This document shows positions 1 to 9,333 of a DNA stretch of 64,000 nucleotides, one piece after another; positions within the stretch are counted from its first letter, which is position 1; the number at the start of each line of letters is the position of its first letter. The position numbers and the translations under genes were made by a program. Source of the stretch: Acidobacteriota bacterium (GTDB lineage: Bacteria; Acidobacteriota; Vicinamibacteria; Vicinamibacterales; JAKQTR01). The notes beneath the pieces are model-generated. The model ran no database searches. It saw only the letters and a program-made list of their open reading frames with translations, and was not told the DNA's origin. Location: NCBI GenBank assembly GCA_026393755.1, contig JAPKZO010000021.1:35535-99534 (forward strand), given 5' to 3'.

Positions 1-792
1 TGGCAGCCGATCGATGAAGCCCACCGTGTCCGACACGAGCAACTCCCGGTTGTCGCCAAGCTTCACCTGCCGCACGAGCGGATCGAGCGTGACGAACAGC
101 GCGTCCGACGTCTCTGCCGCGCCTCCGGTCAGCAGATTGAACAGCGTGGTCTTGCCGGCGTTCGTGTAACCGACCAGCGCCACGATCGGGACGTCGGACT
201 TGTGCCGCCGGTCGCGCAATCGCGCACGCCTCTGTCGAACACCTTCGATGCTGTCGGCGATCGCGGTAATTCGCTGTCGGATGCGCCGGCGGTCTGTTTC
301 GAGCTTGGTCTCGCCAGGCCCCCTCGTGCCGATGCCGCCGCCGAGCCGTGACAGCTCGGTACCCGATCCGACCAGCCGCGGCAGCAGGTACCGCAACTGC
401 GCCAGTTCGACCTGCTGCTGGCCTTCGCGCGTCCTGGCGCGCAGCGCGAAGATGTCCAGAATCAGTTGCGTCCGATCGATCACGCGCCGGCCGATGGCTG
501 ACTCGATCTGCCGCAGTTGCGTGGGAGTCAGCTCGTTGTCAAACACCACGACCGAGACGTCCTGTTCGTCGCACGCAAGCGCCAGCATGTGGAGCTTGCC
601 CTTGCCCACGAACGTCGACGCGTCTGGCCGCGACCGCTCCTGCAGCGAGCGCAGCACCACCAGTCCGCCGGCCGCGGTGACCAGCCCCGCCAGTTCGTCG
701 AACGAACGTTCGTCGTCGATCCGCCGCTGGTTTCCGGCAACCAGTCCGACCAAAGCCGCTCTGTCGCGAACCCGCCGCGTGTCATGCTGCAT
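1..792 (-). CDS. hflX: GTPase HflX (C-terminus cut by left edge)
   Basis: Ribosome-associated GTPase that rescues or splits stalled 70S ribosomes. The reading frame starts at an ATG at 792 and runs off the left edge, so 264 codons are seen. The N-terminal HflX domain ends in the family's glycine-rich segment (LGGGIGTRGPGETKLE), followed by an arginine-rich linker and the G domain with Walker A GYTNAGKTT and the G3 region DTVGF. The gene begins 9 bp after the stop of the upstream threonylcarbamoyl-AMP synthase gene, so the two are probably co-transcribed. The motifs are diagnostic; the rest of the G domain lies outside the window. Confidence 0.93.
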   Translation of the reverse strand, partial: MQHDTRRVRDRAALVGLVAGNQRRIDDERSFDELAGLVTAAGGLVVLRSLQERSRPDASTFVGKGKLHMLALACDEQDVSVVVFDNELTPTQLRQIESAIGRRVIDRTQLILDIFALRARTREGQQQVELAQLRYLLPRLVGSGTELSRLGGGIGTRGPGETKLETDRRRIRQRITAIADSIEGVRQRRARLRDRRHKSDVPIVALVGYTNAGKTTLFNLLTGGAAETSDALFVTLDPLVRQVKLGDNRELLVSDTVGFIDRLP

Positions 793-801
793 GATGTCAG
801 G

Positions 802-1431
802 CTACTCGAGGCATTCTAGCACCTGCTTCCAGGGAGTCGCGCCCGGACGCACCAGACGCGGCGCACCGCCGGTCACGTCGACAATAGTCGATACCTGCCC
901 GCCCGGTGTCCTGCCTCCGTCAAGCAGCATCGCGAGGGAAGCTGCCAGTGACCTTGCGATGTCATCGGCGTCGACGGGCGGCGCCGCACCCGAAGGATTA
1001 GCGCTTGTGGACGTGAGGGGATGCCCGAAGGCGGCACAAAGCGATCGCGCGGCGATGTGACCGGGAACTCGCACGGCGACGGTCCCGAGACCGCCGAGGA
1101 TCGCGGTCGAGAGGTCCTGCCATGCGGGAACCACAAGCGTGAGAGGACCGGGCCAGAACCGCGCGGCCAGATCGCGAGCGAGTGACGGAAGTCCACCGGT
1201 CACGGCGACCAGTTGATCGAGGCTTCCGGCGATCAGCGGAATCGGCACGGTGACGGGCCGGCCCTTCGCGCGAAACAAGGCGTCAACGGCGTCGTCATTG
1301 CGAGGATCGACGGCGAGGCCGTAGAACGTCTCGGTCGGATATCCGATCATGCCGCCCGCGCGTAACACAGCCACCGCGCGCGCAAGCACCTCTGCGTCGG
1401 GACCCGCCTCGCCAATCTTCACGCGCTCCAT
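802..1431 (-). CDS. tsaC: L-threonylcarbamoyladenylate synthase (Sua5/YrdC/YciO family)
   Basis: Makes threonylcarbamoyl-AMP from threonine, bicarbonate and ATP, the first step of the t6A37 tRNA modification. The 209-residue protein has the length of a single YrdC domain without the C-terminal Sua5 extension. Visible signatures are YPTETFYGLA near residue 31, the KGRP basic motif near residue 56, and STSANPSG, which binds the nucleotide and threonine. It sits upstream of hflX and downstream of an MFS gene on the same strand with short gaps, suggesting one operon. Assignment to the family is secure; TsaC and the divergent YciO branch cannot be separated with certainty from sequence alone. Confidence 0.88.
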   Translation of the reverse strand: MERVKIGEAGPDAEVLARAVAVLRAGGMIGYPTETFYGLAVDPRNDDAVDALFRAKGRPVTVPIPLIAGSLDQLVAVTGGLPSLARDLAARFWPGPLTLVVPAWQDLSTAILGGLGTVAVRVPGHIAARSLCAAFGHPLTSTSANPSGAAPPVDADDIARSLAASLAMLLDGGRTPGGQVSTIVDVTGGAPRLVRPGATPWKQVLECLE

Positions 1432-1446
1432 CAGATATTCGACTCC

Positions 1447-2715
1447 TTAGAGGTCCCGCGTCTCCATGGGCGCATCCACGGAGCCGCACTGGTCACGTGA
1501 GCGTTCGACCGGCATCTTCCACGCCACCATCGCGGCAAGCGCGACCAGCATCGCGAGGTCCAGCACAAACACGGTCAGCAGTGTACCGCGGCTCAACAAC
1601 CCGCAGACCGCCGGGCTGATGGCCAGTCCCGCCAGCGCGCTGCCGGTCAGCAGACCGAACCCGGTTCCGTGGGCGCCTTCGGGCACCTGCCGGCCTGCCA
1701 CGGTGTAGGCCGTCGTCATGCCGACGCCAATGCCCGCGCCAAACAGCACCAGCGCGAGGGCAAGCCCGAGCGTCCCGCCAAGCAACAGGAATACTCCCAG
1801 CGCCAGTCCCGCCAGCAAGAGCGACACCGCGATGACGCCGCGTGAGGACCATCGCCTCAGCATGGCCGAGCAGGCTTGATTGCCCGCGGCCGCGCCAATC
1901 GCCGCTGCCGAAAACAGGATGCCCGACACCAGCGCCACTGACCCTGCCTGGAAGCCCAGGCGTTCAACGTACAGCGGAAGGATCGGACCGAAACTGCGGT
2001 CGACGAACGTGATCCCGAAAATCGCCGTCATCATCAGCAGAAAGCCCGGCTTGCCGAGAATGGTCCGAGCGATCGCGTTGCCGCCATCGGTCTGCTCCGC
2101 CGCGGCTGGATGGCGCGGGGGATCGTCGTACAACAGCAGCACCAGCACGAAGGCGATCGCGTAGAAACCGGCCGTCACGAAGAAGGCGTGACGGATTCCG
2201 ACCATTCCTGCCAGCACGCCGCCGATGACCGGACCGAGGGCCGGGCCCAGGCGCTGCGAGGTTTGGACCAGGCCAATCGCGCTCGCCATGCGCTCGCGTG
2301 GCGCCGACTCCGCGGCCATCGCAAGCGTCAGGCCTCCGTAGCCGGCGAACAGTCCCTGTAGCGCGCGCAGCGCAAAGATATGCCAGGGACGCTGGGCAAA
2401 CGCCGTGGCCGCCATGATGACGATGAAGCTGACGAGCGATCGCTCGACCATCAGCTTTCGGCCGAAGCGATCGGCGACGCGGCCCCACCACGGCGAGAGA
2501 ACGGCCGTCACGGCAGGCGTGACCCCAAGACTCAGGCCGGCCCACATCGCGATCTCGGCCTCGTCGCGCGCGCCGAGTTGATGAATGTAGAGCGGGAGCA
2601 GGGGCATCACGAGGGTAAAGCCCGTGAAGCCCATGAAGCTGGCGGCGGTGACCGCCAGCTGGTTTCGACGCCACGACACCGGAGCCGCGGCGTCAGGCCC
2701 CGTGTGCACCGCCAT
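1447..2715 (-). CDS. MFS transporter, multidrug-efflux type (DHA1-like)
   Basis: A 422-residue protein with about twelve hydrophobic segments in two halves and the motif-A-like loop GRVADRFGRKLMVER between TM2 and TM3, typical of drug:H+ antiporters of the major facilitator superfamily. The substrate cannot be read from the sequence. Its start overlaps the end of the upstream acyl-CoA dehydrogenase gene by 23 bp, so translation is probably coupled. It is followed by the tsaC and hflX genes on the same strand. Export of a drug or metabolite is an inference from family membership. Confidence 0.85.
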   Translation of the reverse strand: MAVHTGPDAAAPVSWRRNQLAVTAASFMGFTGFTLVMPLLPLYIHQLGARDEAEIAMWAGLSLGVTPAVTAVLSPWWGRVADRFGRKLMVERSLVSFIVIMAATAFAQRPWHIFALRALQGLFAGYGGLTLAMAAESAPRERMASAIGLVQTSQRLGPALGPVIGGVLAGMVGIRHAFFVTAGFYAIAFVLVLLLYDDPPRHPAAAEQTDGGNAIARTILGKPGFLLMMTAIFGITFVDRSFGPILPLYVERLGFQAGSVALVSGILFSAAAIGAAAGNQACSAMLRRWSSRGVIAVSLLLAGLALGVFLLLGGTLGLALALVLFGAGIGVGMTTAYTVAGRQVPEGAHGTGFGLLTGSALAGLAISPAVCGLLSRGTLLTVFVLDLAMLVALAAMVAWKMPVERSRDQCGSVDAPMETRDL

Positions 2716-3904
2716 AGGGAGGCAGTTCGCAGCGTGTTGGCCGATCGCTCCGATACCCGAGCACGTAATCGGCCTGCATCACCTGGTGAATCTCGCGCGT
2801 GCCTTCGTAGATCACCGCGCCCTTGCAGTTGCGATAGAAGCGGCCCACCGGGTAGTCGTCAGAGTACCCGTTCGCCCCGTGAATCTGCACCGCGTTGCCC
2901 GCCGCGCGTTCCGAACCGACGGTGGAGAACCACTTTGCCAGACCGGTCTCCTTCGTGTTCCGCTGCCCCTGGTTCTTGAGCCACCCCGCCCGGAGCCACA
3001 GCAACCGGGACGCCTGATAGTCGGATTCCATCAGCGCAATCATCTGCTTGACGAGCTGATGCTGGCCGATCTCGGTCCCGAACGCCTTTCGCTCCTTCGC
3101 ATACTTGATGCTCGCATCGCGACAGGCGCGAATCAGGCCCGTCGCACCGGCGGCCACGGTGAAGCGGCCCTGATCGAGCGCGAACATCGCAATCTTGAAC
3201 CCCTCGCCGGGCCGTCCCAGCAGGTTCGCCTCGGGCACCTCCACTTCATCCATCTTGAAGTGGCCCGTATTGCCGGCCAGGATGCCCCACTTCTCCTTGA
3301 TCGTCCCGCTCGAGAAGCCCTTGAAGCCGCGCTCGACGATGAAGGCGGAAATCCCGGAAGTGTCGCGCGCCTTCTTCTTCTCGAGGTCGCTCCACGCAAA
3401 TACGAGGAAGTTGTCGGCCACATCCGCCAGCGAGATCCACATCTTCTCGCCCGTCAGGAAATACCGGTCGCCCTTCTTGATGGCCACGGTCTGAATGCCG
3501 CGCACGTCACTTCCGGCCGCCGGCTCAGTCAGCGCGTAGGTGGCAATCTTCTTGCCCTGCGCCTGTGGCACCAGGTACCGCTGCTTCTGGTCCTCGTTGC
3601 CCCACGTGAGCAGACTGAGGCAGTTCAGTCCCGCGTGCACCGACATGATCACGCGCAGCGACGTGTCGACGTACTCGAGTTCCTCGCTGGCGATGCCCAG
3701 ACTGATGTAGTCCATGCCCGCGCCGCCGTATTCGGCGGGCACCGAGATGCCCAGCAGCCCGAGGGCGGCCATCTGGGGAAACACGTTCGGATCGAAACGG
3801 TGTTCCCGGTCCAGATCCTTGATCCGCGGCGCGACTTCACGACCGGCCCATTCCCGGACGGACTGCTCGACGAGGCGATGTTCATCGGTAAGAAGAAAGT
3901 CCAT
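2693..3904 (-). CDS. Acyl-CoA dehydrogenase
   Basis: FAD-dependent alpha,beta-dehydrogenation of an acyl-CoA, passing electrons to electron-transfer flavoprotein. The 403 residues match the family length. Visible are the N-terminal helical domain, the FAD/substrate motif YALTEPAAGSD, the WISLAD segment, and the C-terminal YEGTREIH motif carrying the catalytic glutamate position of short-chain and glutaryl-type enzymes. The chain length or substrate cannot be fixed. It is the first gene of a minus-strand set (MFS, tsaC, hflX) and is divergent from the cysteine desulfurase gene. A role in beta-oxidation of the pimelyl or glutaryl products of the aromatic pathway at 47-56 kb is possible but unsupported by position. 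Confidence 0.9.
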   Translation of the reverse strand: MDFLLTDEHRLVEQSVREWAGREVAPRIKDLDREHRFDPNVFPQMAALGLLGISVPAEYGGAGMDYISLGIASEELEYVDTSLRVIMSVHAGLNCLSLLTWGNEDQKQRYLVPQAQGKKIATYALTEPAAGSDVRGIQTVAIKKGDRYFLTGEKMWISLADVADNFLVFAWSDLEKKKARDTSGISAFIVERGFKGFSSGTIKEKWGILAGNTGHFKMDEVEVPEANLLGRPGEGFKIAMFALDQGRFTVAAGATGLIRACRDASIKYAKERKAFGTEIGQHQLVKQMIALMESDYQASRLLWLRAGWLKNQGQRNTKETGLAKWFSTVGSERAAGNAVQIHGANGYSDDYPVGRFYRNCKGAVIYEGTREIHQVMQADYVLGYRSDRPTRCELPPYGGAHGA

Positions 3905-4004
3905 AAGGCTGTCAGACTAACACACCCTCCGCGGCCTGACCACTGCGGCCTCCTGGCCGTAATCATTAGCGGGCGTCCCGGCCGGATGGTATCGTTGAAC
4001 TATC

Positions 4005-5186
4005 GTGCGCATCTATCTGGATCACAACGCCACGACCCCGGTTGATGCCGAGGTCGTTGATGCGATGTCGGTGGCTCTGCGAGACCACTTCGGCAATCCG
4101 TCAAGCATCCACGCATTCGGCCAGCAGGCGAAGACGGCGCTCGACGAGGCTCGCGATCGCGTGGCGGCGCTCGTCGGGGCGTCCCCCTCGGACATCGTCT
4201 TCACCGGCGGCGGGACGGAGGGCGATAATCTCGCACTGCGCGGGCTGTCTGGCGTGCCGGCCCTGGCGTCCAGGCGGCACATCGTCATCAGCGCGATTGA
4301 ACACGAAGCCGTTCGGAACACCGCCCACGCGATGGCCAAGCTCGGTTGGCGGGTTGCCGAGGTTCCCGTTGGCCGGCTCGGTGTCGTCGAACCCGACGAC
4401 CTGCGGCGCGCCATCCAGCCGGATACGGCCATCGTCGCGGTGATGCACGCCAACAACGAAATCGGCACGATTCAGCCCGTCGCGGCGCTCGCGCGGATTG
4501 CCCATGACGCCGGCGCGCTCTTCCATGCCGATGCCGTCCAGTCGGCTGGCAGGATTCCCGTCGATGTCGTGGCGCTCGGCGTGGACATGCTGGCCATTTC
4601 GGCACACAAGTTCGGCGGTCCCAAAGGCGTGGGCGCCATGTGGCTTCGGCGCGGACTCGGCCTGACCTCGATTCTGACCGGGGGGCGGCAGGAACGAGGA
4701 CGCCGTGCAGGCACCGAGAACGTTCCTGGGCTGGTCGGCCTCGGTGTGGCAGCCCGATCGGCGAGTCGGGATCTGGTCTCCGCCAACGGCCGCATCGCGG
4801 CGATGCGAGACCGTCTCGAGAGCGGCATCCTCGAAGGGATTCCTGGCGCAACCGTCAACGGTGATCGCGAACGGCGTCTGCCCAATACCACCAACATCAG
4901 CTTTGACGCCGTCGAAGGCGAGTCGCTGGTGATCGCGCTCGACCTCGAGGGCATCGCCGTGTCCACCGGATCGGCGTGCTCGTCCGGCACGCTCGAACCT
5001 TCTCACGTGCTGCGCGCTCTTGGCCTGCCGGCTTCGCGGGTTCAGAGCGCCATTCGATTCAGCCTCGGCCGATCGACCACCGAGGACGAGATCGAACGGA
5101 CGCTCGATATCCTGCCTCGCGTCGTCGCCCGGATCCGGGGACGCGGCGGGCAGCGATTGCGTCCGCGAGACGACGGGCGAATGTGA
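4005..5186 (+). CDS. Cysteine desulfurase (NifS/IscS class I)
   Basis: PLP-dependent removal of sulfur from cysteine, giving an enzyme persulfide used for Fe-S clusters and tRNA thiolation. The 393-residue frame starts with GTG ([12 protein letters not shown]). It shows the PLP lysine motif [16 protein letters not shown], and the mobile-loop cysteine in [15 protein letters not shown]. The long loop places it in class I. It is followed after 8 bp by mnmA, so in this organism it very probably feeds sulfur directly to 2-thiouridine synthesis. No iscU, iscA or sufB is adjacent. Confidence 0.93.
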   Translation: MRIYLDHNATTPVDAEVVDAMSVALRDHFGNPSSIHAFGQQAKTALDEARDRVAALVGASPSDIVFTGGGTEGDNLALRGLSGVPALASRRHIVISAIEHEAVRNTAHAMAKLGWRVAEVPVGRLGVVEPDDLRRAIQPDTAIVAVMHANNEIGTIQPVAALARIAHDAGALFHADAVQSAGRIPVDVVALGVDMLAISAHKFGGPKGVGAMWLRRGLGLTSILTGGRQERGRRAGTENVPGLVGLGVAARSASRDLVSANGRIAAMRDRLESGILEGIPGATVNGDRERRLPNTTNISFDAVEGESLVIALDLEGIAVSTGSACSSGTLEPSHVLRALGLPASRVQSAIRFSLGRSTTEDEIERTLDILPRVVARIRGRGGQRLRPRDDGRM

Positions 5187-5194
5187 GCGGGCAG

Positions 5195-6262
5195 ATGCGA
5201 GTTGTGGTGGCGATGTCGGGCGGCGTGGATTCTTCGGTGGCGGCTGCCCTGCTGGTCGACGCGGGCCACGACGTGGTCGGCGTGTCGATGCAACTCTACG
5301 ATCAGGAGCAGGGCGACGCCCGGTTTGGCACCTGCTGCACGATTGACGACCTTCACGACGCGCGCCGCGTGGCAGCCGTCCTCGGCATCCCTCACTACAT
5401 CCTCAATCTCGAACGCGAGTTCGATGATGTGGTGATCGGGGATTTTGTCCGCGAATACGCTGCCGGCCGCACGCCGATTCCGTGTGCCCATTGCAACAAC
5501 GAGTTGAAGTTCACCGCCCTGGTCGAAAAGGCGTCCGGATTTGGCGCCGAGATGGTCGCCACCGGACACTACGCGCGCGTCACCACCACAGAGGGCGGCC
5601 TGTGCCACTTGTGGCGCGGTCTCGACGACACCAAGGACCAGGCGTACTTCCTGTTCGGCCTCACCCAGGCGCAGTTGCGAAGCGCCCTGTTTCCCGTCGG
5701 CGAGATGCGCAAGATCGATGTGCGGGCGGTCGCGAGAATGCGGGGCCTTCCGGTCTCCGACAAGCCCGATAGCCAGGAGATCTGTTTTGTGCCCGACGAT
5801 AACTACGCGGCGGTCGTCGAGCGGCGGCTTCACGGCGACCTCTCTGGTGCCATCGTCGATCTGGCCGGGGCGGTTGTCGGCCGACACGAGGGTGTGCATC
5901 GGTTCACGGTCGGGCAGCGGAAGGGGCTGGGCGTGGCCTTGGGCGAACCGGCTTATGTCGTGAGGCTTGACGCCGGGCGAAAGCTGGTCGTCGTCGGACC
6001 CCGGTCCGCGCTCGAGCGCGACTTGCTCACCGCGTCGCGCGTCAACTGGATTGCCGGCGAAACGCCGCGCGGTTCCATTCGCGTGACCGCGCAGATCCGT
6101 CACCGTCACGCACCCGCCGAGGCCACCATCACGCCAATCGGCAACGACCGGGTCAACGTGACATTCGACAGTGCGCAGTCCGCCATTACGCCTGGCCAAG
6201 CGGTCGTCTTCTTCGATCGGGACGAAGTGCTCGGGGGCGGCTGGATCGACTCCGGCGGCTAA
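5195..6262 (+). CDS. mnmA: tRNA-specific 2-thiouridylase MnmA
   Basis: ATP-dependent 2-thiolation of U34 in tRNA-Lys, -Glu and -Gln. The start at 5195 ([14 protein letters not shown]) is preferred because the family begins with the PP-loop; the frame is open for 73 more codons upstream, but these overlap the cysteine desulfurase gene. The protein is 355 residues. PP-loop SGGVDSS is at residues 8-14, the first catalytic cysteine is in HCNNELKF (Cys100), and the second is in [10 protein letters not shown]. The TAA stop is formed by the first bases of a perfect palindrome (6260-6280). The two tRNA genes in this window, Lys-TTT and Glu-TTC, are predicted substrates. Confidence 0.95.
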   Translation: MRVVVAMSGGVDSSVAAALLVDAGHDVVGVSMQLYDQEQGDARFGTCCTIDDLHDARRVAAVLGIPHYILNLEREFDDVVIGDFVREYAAGRTPIPCAHCNNELKFTALVEKASGFGAEMVATGHYARVTTTEGGLCHLWRGLDDTKDQAYFLFGLTQAQLRSALFPVGEMRKIDVRAVARMRGLPVSDKPDSQEICFVPDDNYAAVVERRLHGDLSGAIVDLAGAVVGRHEGVHRFTVGQRKGLGVALGEPAYVVRLDAGRKLVVVGPRSALERDLLTASRVNWIAGETPRGSIRVTAQIRHRHAPAEATITPIGNDRVNVTFDSAQSAITPGQAVVFFDRDEVLGGGWIDSGG

Positions 6263-6280
6263 TCACTCCCGGAGTGATTA
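6260..6280. repeat. Dispersed palindrome, copy 1 (supplies mnmA stop)
   Basis: Ten-base inverted arms separated by one base, core AATCACTCCCGGAGTGATT. It begins with the TAA stop codon of mnmA. The same palindrome recurs at 9221-9241 and three times at 45621-45699, with a deleted form at 6304-6320. It could form a short transcript hairpin between the convergent mnmA and trxB genes, but it lacks a T-run. Confidence 0.8.
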
Positions 6281-6303
6281 GTTGTCGCGCTTCCGACCTA
6301 GTC

Positions 6304-6320
6304 AATCCGGGAGTGATTAT
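6304..6320. repeat. Dispersed palindrome, partly deleted copy (supplies trxB stop)
   Basis: Reads AATCCGGGAGTGATTAT. It matches the repeat core with four bases (CACT) missing from the left arm, so only a shorter hairpin remains. The TAA stop of trxB, on the minus strand, lies inside it, mirroring copy 1 at the end of mnmA 40 bp away. Confidence 0.6.
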
Positions 6321-7246
6321 CCCTGGCTCTCGAGGAAGCGTTCGGCGTCGATGGCCGCCATACAGCCTGAACCGGCGGCGGTGACGGCCTGACGGTACTT
6401 GTGGTCCTGGACGTCGCCGCACGCGAACACGCCAGGCACGCTGGTCCTCGTGCCGTCGCGCGTGATGATGTAACCGTTCTCGTCCAACTCGATGGCGCCT
6501 GAAAACAGCGACGTGTTGGGCGTGTGGCCGATGGCCACAAACACGCCGTCGAGGGGAATCTCGCGAACCGCGCCCGTTCCGACGTCGCGCAGCACGATGC
6601 CCGTGACCTCTCCCTTGGCGGTGTCCTTGATGTCCTCCACCACCGAGTCCCATGCGAATTCGATCTTGGGATTCGCCTGGGCCTTGTCCTGCATGACCTT
6701 CGTCGCCCGCAGGCTGTGGCGCCGGTGCACGAGCGTGACTTTCGACGCGAACTTCGTCAGGAAGATCGCCTCTTCAAGGGCCGTGTCTCCCCCGCCCACG
6801 ACCGCGATGGGCCTGCCGCGATAAAAGAAGCCGTCGCAGGTCGCGCATGTCGAGACACCGTGGCCCATCAGCGCCCGCTCGGCAGGCAGCCCCAGGAGTT
6901 TGGCCGAGGCGCCCGTGGCGATGATGATCGCGTTGGCCCTGTGCACGACCCCGTCGGCTGTGACGGCGAATGGCCGCGTCGACACGTCCACCGCCGTGAC
7001 GTCGCTCTGGACGACGTCGGCGCCAAATCGCTCGGCCTGGGCCCTCATCTCCGCCATCAGGGCCGGCCCCATGATGCCGTTGCGGAATCCCGGGAAGTTC
7101 TCCACTTCCGTGGTCGTCATCAACTGGCCGCCCGCGAGCAGTCCTTCGATGATCAGGGGCTTCAGGTTGGCACGCGCGGTGTACACACCAGCCGTCAGAC
7201 CCGCCGGTCCCGAACCAATGATGATGACGTCTCGAGTCATGTCCAT
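6317..7246 (-). CDS. trxB: Thioredoxin-disulfide reductase
   Basis: NADPH- and FAD-dependent reduction of thioredoxin in the cytoplasm. The 309 residues match the low-molecular-weight TrxR family. The N-terminal FAD motif is [10 protein letters not shown], the redox pair is CATC in [11 protein letters not shown], the NADPH motif is [10 protein letters not shown], and the C-terminal FAD motif is [10 protein letters not shown]. It lies 4 bp after the stop of the thioredoxin gene, so trxA-trxB form an operon. It converges on mnmA, with the palindromic repeats between them. Confidence 0.95.
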   Translation of the reverse strand: MDMTRDVIIIGSGPAGLTAGVYTARANLKPLIIEGLLAGGQLMTTTEVENFPGFRNGIMGPALMAEMRAQAERFGADVVQSDVTAVDVSTRPFAVTADGVVHRANAIIIATGASAKLLGLPAERALMGHGVSTCATCDGFFYRGRPIAVVGGGDTALEEAIFLTKFASKVTLVHRRHSLRATKVMQDKAQANPKIEFAWDSVVEDIKDTAKGEVTGIVLRDVGTGAVREIPLDGVFVAIGHTPNTSLFSGAIELDENGYIITRDGTRTSVPGVFACGDVQDHKYRQAVTAAGSGCMAAIDAERFLESQG

Positions 7247-7250
7247 CGTC

Positions 7251-7586
7251 CTACCCCGCGATGTGCGGCGTGATCATCTTCTTGAGCTCGTCCTTGGGCA
7301 CCAGGCCGATCGATTGATCGACCGCCTGACCGCCCTTGAAGAGCACGAGCATCGGAATCGACCGCACGCCGAACCGGCTCGGGATCATGGGGTTCTCGTC
7401 GACGTTCATCTTGCCCACGATGAGCTTGCCGTCGAACTCTGCAGCCAGTGCGTCCACGCTTGGCCCGAGCCGAAGGCACGGCTGGCACCACTCCGCCCAG
7501 AAATCAACCAATACCGGCACCGTCGCCGTCTTGATGATTGCATCGAACGTGTCGTCGGTAATCGTCTGCACCTTGTCTGACGCCAT
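7251..7586 (-). CDS. trxA: Thioredoxin with unusual WCQPC active site
   Basis: Thiol-disulfide carrier reduced by the adjacent TrxB. From the preferred start (MASDKVQ) it is 111 residues; four further codons precede it in frame. The fold is recognisable from [10 protein letters not shown], the cis-proline motif SIPML and FKGG. The redox motif is Cys-Gln-Pro-Cys rather than the usual Cys-Gly-Pro-Cys, and the residues after it (LRLGP) also differ from the common KMIAP. The X-X dipeptide tunes redox potential in this family, so the Gly-to-Gln change may alter reactivity; that is inference. The operon with trxB supports a genuine thioredoxin role. Confidence 0.9.
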   Translation of the reverse strand: MASDKVQTITDDTFDAIIKTATVPVLVDFWAEWCQPCLRLGPSVDALAAEFDGKLIVGKMNVDENPMIPSRFGVRSIPMLVLFKGGQAVDQSIGLVPKDELKKMITPHIAG

Positions 7587-7719
7587 TGCTCGCCTCACTG
7601 TCTGTCTTTGTTGTAATCGGACCCGAGCGCCTGCTCGTCCAGAACCGGTTTCAAGACCCGTTCAGGTGGCACGATAACGCCGTCCCCCACGCAGGTCTTG
7701 AATCCGTCTCTATAATGAT

Positions 7720-9189
7720 TCACTTTCCCGGCGTTGGTTTCAATCCTGCCCGCTGGTAGATCTTGACATATTCCCGGGCCGACCTGTCCCAGGAATGATC
7801 CTCCTTCATGCCCGCCACCTGGATCTTCCGCCACACATCCCGGTGCCCGAAGGCGTCAACCGCCGCTTCCAGGGCGGCCAGCATCGCGTGGGGCGAGTAC
7901 TCCTTAAACTTGAACCCGGTCCCCTTGCCTGTCGCGGCATCCGCCTGTTGAACCGTGTCGTCGAGCCCGCCGGTCGCCCGCACGACAGGCACGGTCCCGT
8001 AGCGAAGGCTGTACATCTGGTTGAGTCCGCAGGGTTCGAATCGCGACGGCATCAGGAAGATGTCGGCACCGCCCTCGATCAGGTGTGCCATCTCCTCGCT
8101 GAAGCCCACCGTCACCGACACCCGATCCGGATGCTGCGCCTGGAGCTTTCTCCACATCTGTTCGTAGTGCGGCAGCCCCGTCCCGAGGATGACGAACGTC
8201 GCGTCCAGATGCATCAGGTCCGAAACCGCCGCCTCGATGAGGTCGAGGCCCTTCTGGTCAACCATCCTCGACACCATGCCGACCACCGGGCGCGCGGGTT
8301 GGTCGGCGCCCTTGATTCCGCACCGCTCGAGCAGGACCTGTTTTACCGCGGCTTTTCCGGAAGGGTCTCTTGCCGTGTAGGAGGCGGGGAGCCAGGGATC
8401 GGAGGCCGGATTCCAGGCAGCCGTGTCGATCCCGTTGGGGATCCCTACCAGCACACCGCTCCGTTGCTGAAGCACACCCTCAAATCCGCACCCGTACTCA
8501 GCGGTCTGGATCTCTTGGGCATACCGCCCGCTGACGGTCGTCACGACGTCCGAGAAGTTGATGCCCGACTTCAGGAAGCTGACCTGTCTCCAGAACTCGA
8601 GTCCGTCGCCTGTAAACGATTCCCATCCGAGATCGAGAGCCGGCAGCGACTGGGCGGCAAACAGTCCTTGATATGCCAGATTGTGGATGGTGAAGACTGT
8701 CGCGACGCCCGCGAGGGTCGGATTGTTCTGGTATCGGTACTTCAGGTACGCCGGCACGAGACCCGTCTGCCAATCATGGGCGTGCACGACGGAGGGGCGC
8801 CAGCCCAGCCGAGCGGCTGTCTCGAGCCCCGCTCTGGATAGCACGGCGAACCGGCGGTCGTTGTCAGGATAGTCGCCGGCGGCATCCCCGTAAATGCCCT
8901 CCCGGTCGAACAATGCCGGGCAATCCACCAGCCACACCCGCACTCCATCTTCGTGTGTGCGTTGCACTACTCGCACGTCTGGCGCGCCCGGCCAGGATCC
9001 GGCATCGAAGCTGACGACCTGGTCCCCGCCGTCGACGCGACGATAGCGTGGCGTGACCACCGTAACGGCACAGCCCAGCCGGGCCAATGCCGCCGGTAAC
9101 GCGCCCCCGACGTCGCCGAGACCGCCGGTCTTTGCGTACGGCAGGGCCTCCGACACCACCATCAGCACGGCTGGCAGCGCCTTCATCAC
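7720..9189 (-). CDS. glgA: Glycogen synthase (ADP-glucose, GT5)
   Basis: Transfers glucose from ADP-glucose to the growing alpha-1,4-glucan. The 489-residue length fits bacterial GlgA. Motifs are KTGGLGDVGGALP at the N-terminus (ADP-glucose binding), HNLAYQG, and the C-terminal PSRFEPCGLNQMYS with the retaining-GT catalytic glutamate, then GTVPVVRATGGLDDTV. The gene stands alone on the minus strand; other glycogen genes are not in the window. A copy of the dispersed palindrome sits 32 bp upstream of the start, between this gene and the divergent sulfatase-like gene. Confidence 0.95.
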   Translation of the reverse strand: MMKALPAVLMVVSEALPYAKTGGLGDVGGALPAALARLGCAVTVVTPRYRRVDGGDQVVSFDAGSWPGAPDVRVVQRTHEDGVRVWLVDCPALFDREGIYGDAAGDYPDNDRRFAVLSRAGLETAARLGWRPSVVHAHDWQTGLVPAYLKYRYQNNPTLAGVATVFTIHNLAYQGLFAAQSLPALDLGWESFTGDGLEFWRQVSFLKSGINFSDVVTTVSGRYAQEIQTAEYGCGFEGVLQQRSGVLVGIPNGIDTAAWNPASDPWLPASYTARDPSGKAAVKQVLLERCGIKGADQPARPVVGMVSRMVDQKGLDLIEAAVSDLMHLDATFVILGTGLPHYEQMWRKLQAQHPDRVSVTVGFSEEMAHLIEGGADIFLMPSRFEPCGLNQMYSLRYGTVPVVRATGGLDDTVQQADAATGKGTGFKFKEYSPHAMLAALEAAVDAFGHRDVWRKIQVAGMKEDHSWDRSAREYVKIYQRAGLKPTPGK

Positions 9190-9220
9190 GGCAGCAGTCT
9201 ACCATTCTGCCGTGGGCAGA

Positions 9221-9241
9221 TAATCACTCCGGGAGTGATTA
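9221..9241. repeat. Dispersed palindrome, copy 2
   Basis: Perfect ten-base arms around one G, core AATCACTCCGGGAGTGATT. It lies between the divergent glgA (minus) and sulfatase-like (plus) genes. In a divergent promoter region a terminator role is unlikely, so here a protein-binding site or a mobile REP-like element is more plausible. Confidence 0.75.
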
Positions 9242-9333
9242 TCCCCAGCCCTGCGTGTTGACGAAGCGCTCAGGATGCGGGAGCATGAGAGACAGGTTCT
9301 CCGTCCCACGCCCAAAGGCAGGCTGCACTTTCC

